From contig RPFO01000176.1 of NCBI GenBank assembly GCA_009746045.1, positions 2,501 through 66,500 on the forward strand: a stretch of DNA of 64,000 nucleotides. The letters run 5' to 3'. The DNA is from Mesostigma viride (taxonomy: Eukaryota > Streptophyta > Mesostigmatophyceae > Mesostigmatales > Mesostigmataceae). Positions 33,157-41,169 of the stretch are shown in pieces (the stretch's first letter is position 1; every line of letters starts with the position of its first letter). The position numbers and the translations under genes were made by a program. The notes beneath the pieces are model-generated. The model saw nothing but the letters and a program-made list of their open reading frames with translations, ran no database searches and was not told where the DNA came from.

Positions 33157-34903
33157 TATACGAAGGCGAAATGAAAAAAGTTAAAACGTTAGCCTCCGAC
33201 AATCTGGAGCGTCCGATGATGGATCCAACGGCCGTGATAAACCCGCTAAGTTAGCGGCTCGGGTCGTCCGTCCAAAATACTACACATAAACAACCAATAC
33301 AAAACAAGCAAACTACGGAAAACAAACGGCCTTCGGCCCCAACGGTCACAAATCCAACGGAAACGTCCCGAAATCGATAACACCACCGAAACGACGCAGC
33401 CGCAGGCCACGCCGCAGCCACCATGTCTGAAGAAAAACTAAGTGACGTGCTCCGCGAGCAATTTGCTGGCTGGCGATGGCAGGAAACGTACGCTAGAAAA
33501 TTGGGATGGGGAATGCGCAGCCATGGTTTTATACGTCAAAATTTTATGTTTGAAGAGCAAGTACGAAATTTTCTGAGCTGGAGGTGCGTCAACGGAGTGA
33601 TACCTGCGTGGGAGAGGTCTGTGTCGCTATGGCGACCTGGAAATGGAATGTCGTTGTAGATTTAGGTATTGTAGTATCTTGCTTAATTGCCTAGTGAAAT
33701 CAGTTTGCTGTTCGTGGAAGGCATGGGGTGTGGCCGACGAGTTTCTGGTGTCGCCACATCATATTGGAAAGAACGCTGGATTTTTTGCCACGGGACGTAA
33801 CTGGCGATGCCGATGGTGAGGCGTTTGTTTCGATGACCGGGGTAGTACCTGCTCTCTTTCTGATGCATTTTCATGGTTGCGTTCTTTCCATTTCGCCGAA
33901 TCCACCTAGTCGCAGACATAGCGTAGCGTTGCGTTTTATTTTCTTAGCCGTGCAGGACGCCATCTTCATGGTCCTTCGAATGTCCTGTGTGAACGTCCGT
34001 TGCCCAAGGATCTGTGATGCTTTTTTCTGGAATATACTGGGCTTGGAAAGCCCCTCTGGATGCTTGCCTGGTCACGGGTTTGGGGTGTCATTTACTGCTG
34101 TACTGGCTGACATTCATGCGTAAGCTGACTTGCTTCGCACGTGGATTTTCACTGGACTGAAGAGCGCGTCTGCTAGCATGTTTACGTGGTGTATAAGGTG
34201 ATCAATCAACTATTTGTTTATAGAAGGTGTGACAATAGAAGGTGTGACGTATATTTCTTCATCAAGCATGTCAAAAGTAATCTCCACTCGCTTACAACCT
34301 GAATTTTGCTTTGCTGGGTCTGCTGTGTTTGTGTCTCACTGTGCAGGCTATCCCCTTGGTTGATCAACCAGGTGATTTTTGGTGGCAGCGGGGCCATATA
34401 CTCTTCTTGGCGTTTTTCATCCATGGCATTTCAACCAACGCATGCATGCCAGCCCCTCCGGCCCACATGTAAACAAGAAAACTCTAAGTCCGTGTCGCTA
34501 TGGCGACCTGGAAATGGAATGTCGTTGTAGATTTAGGTATTGTAGTATCATGCTTAATTGCCTAGTGAAATCAGTTTGCTGTTCGTGGAAGGCGTGGGGT
34601 GTGGCTGACGAGTTTGTGGTGTCGCCACATCATATTGGGAAGAATGCCAAATTAAGTTGTATTGTCCGCGCATTTCCGGCGCACGTCGCCGGCCGGACCT
34701 TGTGACAGCGCCAGAATCACAATTAACATTGTTGACTTCTCAGGCGCCACAACACACTGGACTTGTGTAGGTAGAAAAATGTCTGTGGAGACGCTGTGTT
34801 TTTATATAATTTTAATGAAAAGTTTGAAATGTTTCGTAAACCTTCCCTAAGCTTAGCCGCTAGGCGGCTAAGCTTAGCCGAACAACAACTGCACATCGAT
34901 ATA
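33157..34903 (+). mobile_element. Unknown interspersed repeat R1, copy B
   Basis: Second direct copy, same start and same 3' hairpin (12-bp stem AAGCTTAGCCGC at 34849-34860, loop TAG). Relative to A and C it has an internal rearrangement near 34460-34640, where a segment like 33620-33770 recurs. Confidence 0.85.
33423..33659 (+). CDS. Small hypothetical protein of repeat R1
   Basis: 78 codons with an ATG in good context (GCCACCATG). Trp/Arg-rich product with QFAGWRWQETYARKLGWGM and FIRQNFMFEEQVRNFLSW. Equivalent ORFs lie at 31778 and 59398, but those copies have a different sequence where this ATG is. I do not recognise the family; it might be the first exon of a gene carried by the repeat. 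Confidence 0.4.
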   Translation: MSEEKLSDVLREQFAGWRWQETYARKLGWGMRSHGFIRQNFMFEEQVRNFLSWRCVNGVIPAWERSVSLWRPGNGMSL

Positions 34904-35000
34904 GTCTCAAAAAAAATCCACAAAATACAATACATGCGAGAGAATCTCTGCGGATTTAATGTTTACGTGGTGACACCAGAAGAACTCCCACGCCGCAGGG

Positions 35001-35326
35001 CGGGAATAAACTCAACTCAACTCAACTCAACTCAACGCCGCAGGCGGTGTGGTACAGTATACGTCAATTGGCCCCCGGCCGTTATAGAATCTCTGGCTGG
35101 CTATGACCGCCGCCAGGTCAGCAGGGCAGGTGGGATCCAGTTGGAACAACAACGTCATCATGACGGGTCTCGGCCGATATGATTATCCGGCCCTCGGCCG
35201 ATGTGATATTTCTGTCTCTCTGGCTATGACCCGCGTGGGATCCAGGTCATCCACTGAACGGAACTGAACGCCATCAAGGCGTTGAGTTGAGTTGAGTTGA
35301 GTCTAGTTGAGTTGAGTTTATTCCCG
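35001..35326. mobile_element. Foldback element with (AACTC)n arms
   Basis: CGGGAATAAACTCAACTCAA at the left (from 35001) is matched by its complement at the right (to 35326). Arms are about 35-48 bp, with the right arm longer and interrupted by TCTAG. Interior is non-coding. I see no clear target duplication. Confidence 0.75.
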
Positions 35327-35506
35327 CGCCCGGCGCGCCGGCGGTCCGACCTCGCCATCAAGGCGTGGGAAATATGCGGAAATATGCTGAACTGAACTGT
35401 GACGTCATCAAGGAAAGTTCGGGTAAGTTGGTATTTTTGTAAGCTATCCAGTTAGCGGGATAGTTATTACTAATTCTAAGTAATTTTAGTTGGATCGCCG
35501 CGTTTT

Positions 35507-35590
35507 CCGGGTAAATGGGTATTTTCACCAACCAAAGGGAATATCGTTAGGTAAAGGGGTACCACGTATCGACCAGCTGGTTACCCAATG
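35507..35590 (-). mobile_element. LINE tail (family C) with 16-bp target duplication
   Basis: 84 bp whose minus strand matches the ends at 56417-56606 and 58639-58845 (GGGTAACCAGCTGGTCGATA ... ACCCATTTACCCGG). TGGATCGCCGCGTTTT occurs on both sides (35491-35506, 35591-35606). A severely 5'-truncated LINE insertion. Confidence 0.9.
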
Positions 35591-35906
35591 TGGATCGCCG
35601 CGTTTTTTCAGCGATGTGTCAGGGATGTGTAGGTAATGGGGCAGCCGTATCAACCAATCCACAAAAAACGTCATTGATAATACAACAAAAATGGATAGCT
35701 GATAACAGGAGGAAAAAATGGTTTCGACTTGGGACTTTTTTTTTTGCAAAACTTAGCCCTAACCGGGAGAAGACAAGTGTACAACACGGAAACTCGTCTG
35801 TGGGGGGACGTGCTACTGATATAAGTCGTACACAGCGTACGACATCAGCGATGAAACGCCAAATCATAGGGAAAGGCTATCAACAGGAAGTTATGAACAC
35901 TCAGGA

Positions 35907-36458
35907 TTGGACGAAAAAATGAAACGCCAAGTCATGGACAGAACCGGTAGAGGGAAAAAGATTCGCATGAAAGGCAATCAGATTCGAAACGGACGATTGG
36001 AGGAAAAAATTATCATGGAATCGAAATGGAGACGCACGATTGGATACAAAAACGGAACAAAACATTCAGAAAGGTCATTCTGGAAAGGACATGACAGCGC
36101 ATACTACTGGACAGCGTCCCACGAAAAAACGAAACGTGGAGGGAAGAAGAATATCCGATATTCAGAGGCATTTGATTCCAAATGGACACGCACGATTGGA
36201 AGGAAGAATAAAATTAGGAAAGCACATGCCAGCGCATATACAACAGGTCGACATGGTCAAGCTGGAGAAGCCAGGCGCCAAGCCCGGCATGAGCTTGAAG
36301 ACGACGACGTCGCCGCCGACCAGCTTAACCCGCGCACCACACGGCACAGAAACTTCATTTTAAGCGATGAATCGAGCGGCGATACCGAAAATGTGGTGGA
36401 GAGAGAGGAGAGTGATAAAGGCGAGGATTCAGAGGACTTCAGGGGAGTGTCAAAATGA
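35907..36458 (+). CDS. Hypothetical Lys/Arg-rich protein
   Basis: 183 codons, charged and low-complexity, with loosely repeated W.RTIG.K/RTIGRKNK phrases that reflect a diverged DNA repeat of about 70 bp in the first half. The end is acidic (ESSGDTENVVEREESDKGEDSEDF). The acidic style continues in the +1 frame after a GGGG run near 36443, so this may join the zinc-finger ORF at 36455. No family recognised. Confidence 0.35.
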   Translation: MDEKMKRQVMDRTGRGKKIRMKGNQIRNGRLEEKIIMESKWRRTIGYKNGTKHSERSFWKGHDSAYYWTASHEKTKRGGKKNIRYSEAFDSKWTRTIGRKNKIRKAHASAYTTGRHGQAGEARRQARHELEDDDVAADQLNPRTTRHRNFILSDESSGDTENVVEREESDKGEDSEDFRGVSK

Positions 36459-36975
36459 AGAAAAAGAAGAAACTGAGGTGACCCCGCAGTACAACCTGCA
36501 CCCGGCTTATGCCGAGCAGAGGGAGCACGACAGGGCACAACCTGTACCTACTAATGGATACCCGTGCGACTGCTGCAATCGGATATTCACAACACCAGGG
36601 CGACGCAGACAGCACCTACGCAGCGAAGCCAGAAAAAAAGTTTCTTGGTGGTTTGTGTGGACGCTATTCTTGCATTTTGACCTTTTGCTTAATGCGTTAT
36701 ATCCATGCTAATTACAATTCGGCTTTCTGCTATCTGTTATGCTGGGATTTTGCAGGCACAGCAGCCAGCGTAGGGGCACTGGTGGCAGCCGCCATATTTG
36801 CTCCGCGTACTTCGACCTCGGGGAGGAGGAGGCTGGCCTGCAGCCTGTCACTAAAAAGTTGAAAAAAGAACCTGCCAAAATTGAGTCACCTGTTGCTGAC
36901 GACGCGCAACCATCATTGTACCAACAAGTGGTGGACTTTGAGAATGAGATGGAAGTAGAAATTGCCCATGGATAG
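36455..36975 (+). CDS. Possible spliced C2H2-like zinc-finger protein
   Basis: The frame through 36540-36640 reads NGYPCDCCNRIFTTPGRRRQHL, a C2H2 finger start (CX2CX12H); the second His is not in place. A second open stretch (about 36756-36975) is acidic/basic (GEEEAGLQPVTKKLKKEPAK). A GT donor near 36651 (TG then GTGG) and the AG at 36754-36755 (ATTTTGCAG) would join the two in phase. This is inference; RNA evidence would decide. Confidence 0.3.
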
Positions 36976-37882
36976 AAAACTCCTGCACAATTACGTGTGG
37001 TGACTGACAAGTTTAATGATGCTTGGCTAGACAGGATCATAGACGGTGATGATGGTCGTGATGAGATGATTTTGTGCGGGGACTATATTGAAGTGTCGTG
37101 AAGTTATGGTGATGATGGCTGTAACATGGGGATGAAATTAAGTGACCTAAAATATTTTTAATGCAATACTTGTTGACTTGGATCATGACCCACACAATCA
37201 TATCATAACTGTAACCTTATATGAATCTGGCATGGCAACATGAAATAAGCACATATGTGCACTACACACAGCACAATGAATACACGCAAGTCCCCACCTT
37301 TTTTTTTGGAAATGCTACAAGTTTACATCTTCAGCTCTTGCATTAGCCTAGGTATCTTTTTTTTTTTTGCAGGGCTGCGTTAGGAAAAAAGCACAGGACG
37401 TAAGTGTTTCAGCCGTGCAGTAACCCTTGATAGCAGCGCTTTTTTTTGCAGGGCTGACTTAGGCAAAAAACACAAGTCCTAAGCCAAAAGCAGATTTGTG
37501 TCATAAAGGAGGTTTTGCTTTGGACTTAGGTTTTTTTCATTACTTATGTAAGTTTGAAAAAAAAAAGTCTGAAAGTCCGGGCAAAGGTGAATACAACAAA
37601 AATGGATAGCTGATAATAAAGGAAAGCTGGAAAGTCAAGTTTGCTAGTTCAGTTTATTCGAGAGCTTCCTAGTTCCTACAGTACGCCAACTCTCTTCTGC
37701 CCATGCGCGGCGTGGGGAACAACAACAACAACAACAACAGCAACGCCACGGCCACGCCAAGCTGGCCACAAGTTTTGAAACCAGGGGTTCCGAGTTCCAA
37801 CCTGTAGTCGTTCGTATCTTACGCGTAGGTTTGTGCAGTCACTGCGGTGACGTATGACGGAGCGCGGAATCAGAATACCTAC
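36976..37882. other. Non-coding stretch up to the Copia 5' LTR
   Basis: AT-rich with several T and A homopolymers, the right 27-bp repeat (37590-37616) and an AAC trinucleotide run (about 37721-37738). Ends in CCTAC (37878-37882), the target duplication of the Copia-like element. Confidence 0.7.
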
Positions 37883-38355
37883 AGTTAGTCTCCATGCTTT
37901 GCTGTAGACTAAGTCTCAAAGGCATTGTGAATACAACGTATGAATAAGCCTTGTAAACCTACGTTGGTATGTGAATATAAATACCACGTGGGCTATGCAG
38001 ATAGGAATGCTAGTCGAGTCGCATACGTTTCCCTAGATAGGTACTTTGGGTACTGAGGTACGTGACAGATGTCAGTACCCAGTATACGTAGTGTCCTGTC
38101 ATTGGACGGTACTAGAGTATCCTAGATAGGGACCGTACTGCAGCGTGCATTGATTTGTGATCGCACGATGCAGTGACTAGACTGCTACCTGTCATCGTGT
38201 GGCCTCGGGCCAACGGTCTGCACCCAACGGTCACTGGCGGCGCAGCCGGTGAGAGGAACGTTGATAAAGGGTAAACCTATTTTCTAATGAACCAAGCAAT
38301 TCATTGCTCCAAGCCTTCAGTGTTCTCAAGCAATATATCCCACCGCATTCTAACT
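37883..38355 (+). repeat. 5' LTR of the Copia-like element
   Basis: 473 bp, AGTTAGTCTCC...GCATTCTAACT, with 6-bp inverted termini. It should contain the promoter; no TATA box can be assigned with confidence. Confidence 0.94.
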
Positions 38356-38373
38356 TGAATTTTATTTGCTACC

Positions 38374-41169
38374 ATGGCTATCACGAACAAGACTGTCGCT
38401 AAGAAGCTTTCCTACAACGAGGATGATGATGGGCAGGATCGGCGGATGCCCAGAGACAACAACAAGAAGCCGGCTGGCGATGCGGCCATTTCCAAGAAAA
38501 AGAAAAAGAACAAAAAGACTCACAATGGTTGCCAGGACGAGGGGACGGCGGCTGCAAAGCCGACCGACCTACCCCCCTCCCCTGCGAGGCCGGAGGCCGA
38601 GACGGCTCCCCCCGGGGAGACCGGCTTACCCTCGACTCCGGCGGCCGCCCCAGCCGCAACCACGGCTGGCGCGGCCATGGCTGCGGAGACCTCGGTGGTA
38701 AACCCCACTGAGGCTCCACAGTCCGGCCCCACGTTGCCATCTCTTCGGGAGCGTATGCCCCGTCAGACGGCCTCGGTGGCACCGGACGGGACGATTACCT
38801 TTCGTCCCGCCACATCAAACCTTAATGTCCCTTTCGCCCAGGGACATAACCACATTGAGCTAACGTTTGGGCGACCCTCTGCGTCCCTTCTTCGCAAGAA
38901 GAAGGACATGGAGAGTATTAAACTCGCACGGGTGGTGCGAAAACCTGTGGAACCCATCGCCGGACAACCAATGTCCGACGATGAGGTATCCGACACTGCC
39001 AGTCTCCCCGATGGGGAGACTGAGATCAATCTTACCCCAGCGCTCCTGGCGGTCGAGCAGGCCGCGCTGGTGGCAAATGAAGAACGCCGAGAGCGGCAGC
39101 GGGACCGAGAGGTCCGCCGAGAGGCGGCTTTTCGGCTCGCCGCTAAGCGGCAAGAATATGAAGAGGAAGCCGCCCGTCGCCTGGCTACCCACCAGGCGAT
39201 GGCGGACGCGTACCGCGAGGCCACCCAGCGGTTACGTGACCTCTTAAAAAATGCTGACTATCCCATGCACTATGCGGACAGTCAAGACCTGGCCGAGCTT
39301 GCTCGGTCAGCACACTTTAAAACCATGTCCTCCATCACCCAAGCCAGGGTCACGGAGGCCATCTTGGCCAAACATGGGGTGGTAGCTGAAGAAGCCCCCC
39401 CGCTGGAAACCACCAGCAAGAAACCCTCTCCCCCCCAACCCCTGCAGTACAAGGAGGGACTGCTGGCCCTGGGCGCGAGGAAGGGCAAAGAGGCGGACTG
39501 TCCAGTCCGGCCTGCTATGATCATGGGAGAACCACTCCCTGACATACCCGAGGATGAGGCTGCTTTTCAGGCAGCCCTCCGGGAGCATGAGGTACGCAAG
39601 GAGATGAAGCGTCTCATGCGGGAGGAGGCCAGGAGGAGAGCAGAGGCAGACACCCCTGCCCGCCCCTCCACCGATGGGGCTGGACCCAGTGGGGTTACCC
39701 GGACACCCCCGGGCTCCCCCAGGGCCACCATGACCCCCCCTCCCCCTCCCCCACCACCCCAGGTTCGCCCTGTGGGTTGGGGCCCCCTCCCAAACCAGGG
39801 GGGGTGGCCAGGACCCCAGGAGGCCCTGGGGGGAGGTGCAGAGGTGCCACAGGCACCCAACAGGCCTGCTGAGGCCCCCCCAAGGAGCGGGGATGTCCTG
39901 GAACAGCTCGCCATTCTCCAGGCCCAGCTGGCCTCGTTGCAAGATCAGCAGTTAACAGCTAACCAGCTGCAAACTGTCGAGGGCCTGCGCGCCCTGATGT
40001 CGCGGTATGAGCGGGGGACCATCAACCTGGACCCCACCCGCCTGCAACAAGCAACCGACAGCTTCTTGAGGGCCAACCCCCCTCTCACAGGTGTGTTTAA
40101 CCCTCATAAAAAGGAATCCAAAATCAATATTGCTGGCTTGCCTGAGGGTCACACTGTTGAACAAGCTAAGCAATTTGTTTTTGCTTTGGAGTATGGGATG
40201 GAAGGTCTTAACCTTAGACATCAGTTTAAGGCTCTCAGGGCCTCCTCCACATTCCATCAATCATCTCCTGCAATCAGAGCATTGATTCAAACCTATCAGG
40301 AACGTACCCTGACACCTGAAGCAGCCATTGAACAGTGGCCTACCTTTATCACTGATCTGAAACAGCTAGTGCTTACCAATAACCACATGGAAGCAGTAGA
40401 ACGTTTCAACTGGCTTGCTGCATATAAGGTGAACAAGAATAACCTCTCTGGGGATGCAAAAACATACAGGGTAATGATTGAGAAAGACCTTGAGCTTCTC
40501 AAGCTCCAACCAAGGTATCTCATCCACACCTGGCTAACAAAAGCTAATTTGCAACCTTCTGTCCTGGCTACCCTGCTTACAGGCCTCAAGTCCCTCTGGG
40601 ACAACTTCAGAGCTGCCATGCTCTATATCGAGGAGGCAGTGGACCCCCTGGGTACTGGCAACAACCAGGCCCAGGACCCCAAGGTCCAGGGTGTCCAAGG
40701 CCACAAACGCAAGGGGCAGGCCAGCCAGGGGGGGCACCCAAGACCCACAAGTCCTCCCACCAAGGGGGCAGTGGCTCTCAGGGGCGTGGCAACACGTGGC
40801 ACCGTGTGCCCCTGCATGGCAACCCCAACAACAACAACAACAACAACAACAACAGGTCCCAGCAGGGCAACAATAACAACAGGTCCCAACAGGGCCAAAA
40901 CAACAACAACAACAGGTCCCAGCAGGGCCAGAACCGGTCCCAGCAGGGAAACAACAACAACAACAACACAACAACAACCAGCCTGGCAACCCTGGGGGGT
41001 CCATAAGGTGCCTGAGGTGCTTCCAACGAGGGCACGCACGGCACAACTGCCCCAACAACGACTCCCTGGCCAACGGGGTGGATCTCTGCCCGGGCTGCTG
41101 GCACGCACGTCATCCCCTGGGGCCTCCAGGCAGCCGTTGCAACAGGCCTCGCTACCCAAATCAATGTGA
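38374..41169 (+). CDS. Copia-like Gag with long N-terminal extension
   Basis: Starts at ATG 38374. The first about 560 residues are disordered and charged: Lys-rich start, Pro/Ala-rich blocks, an Arg/Glu-rich coiled-coil-like part (ERRERQRDREVRREAAFRL) and poly-Pro. The capsid-like part follows (about 40080-40660: TGVFNPHKKESKINIAGLPEG, ALIQTYQERTLTPEAAIEQW). After the seven-G run near 40730 the biologically sensible frame (Asn/Gln-rich, SGSQGRGN then NNNN and NRSQQG repeats) is -1 to this one, so residues after about 785 here are probably not the native tail. The DNA is much more GC-rich before about 40070 than after. Confidence 0.88.
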   Translation: MAITNKTVAKKLSYNEDDDGQDRRMPRDNNKKPAGDAAISKKKKKNKKTHNGCQDEGTAAAKPTDLPPSPARPEAETAPPGETGLPSTPAAAPAATTAGAAMAAETSVVNPTEAPQSGPTLPSLRERMPRQTASVAPDGTITFRPATSNLNVPFAQGHNHIELTFGRPSASLLRKKKDMESIKLARVVRKPVEPIAGQPMSDDEVSDTASLPDGETEINLTPALLAVEQAALVANEERRERQRDREVRREAAFRLAAKRQEYEEEAARRLATHQAMADAYREATQRLRDLLKNADYPMHYADSQDLAELARSAHFKTMSSITQARVTEAILAKHGVVAEEAPPLETTSKKPSPPQPLQYKEGLLALGARKGKEADCPVRPAMIMGEPLPDIPEDEAAFQAALREHEVRKEMKRLMREEARRRAEADTPARPSTDGAGPSGVTRTPPGSPRATMTPPPPPPPPQVRPVGWGPLPNQGGWPGPQEALGGGAEVPQAPNRPAEAPPRSGDVLEQLAILQAQLASLQDQQLTANQLQTVEGLRALMSRYERGTINLDPTRLQQATDSFLRANPPLTGVFNPHKKESKINIAGLPEGHTVEQAKQFVFALEYGMEGLNLRHQFKALRASSTFHQSSPAIRALIQTYQERTLTPEAAIEQWPTFITDLKQLVLTNNHMEAVERFNWLAAYKVNKNNLSGDAKTYRVMIEKDLELLKLQPRYLIHTWLTKANLQPSVLATLLTGLKSLWDNFRAAMLYIEEAVDPLGTGNNQAQDPKVQGVQGHKRKGQASQGGHPRPTSPPTKGAVALRGVATRGTVCPCMATPTTTTTTTTTGPSRATITTGPNRAKTTTTTGPSRARTGPSRETTTTTTQQQPAWQPWGVHKVPEVLPTRARTAQLPQQRLPGQRGGSLPGLLARTSSPGASRQPLQQASLPKSM
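40818..40980. repeat. (AAC)n-rich microsatellite within gag
   Basis: Runs of AAC/CAA triplets interrupted by copies of a GGTCCCAGCAGGG-type unit. In the likely gag frame it codes Asn runs separated by RSQQG. A place where length changes are easy. Confidence 0.9.

Larger units (their letters stand above)
35706..37589. mobile_element. 1.9-kb insertion between 27-bp direct repeats
   Basis: A 27-bp sequence (35679-35705) recurs exactly at 37590-37616, far longer than chance and like a target duplication. The insert's ends are loosely inverted (GACTTTTTTTTTTGCAAAACTTA against GACTTTTTTTTTTCAAACTTA). It holds the lysine-rich ORF and the zinc-finger-like ORF described next, and two diverged about 80-bp repeats near 37361-37500. 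Confidence 0.6.

Noticed and set aside
31499-34903. Helitron assignment for repeat R1
   Set aside because: There is a 3' hairpin, but no 5' TC, no terminal CTRR at the proper distance and no clear A-T insertion site.
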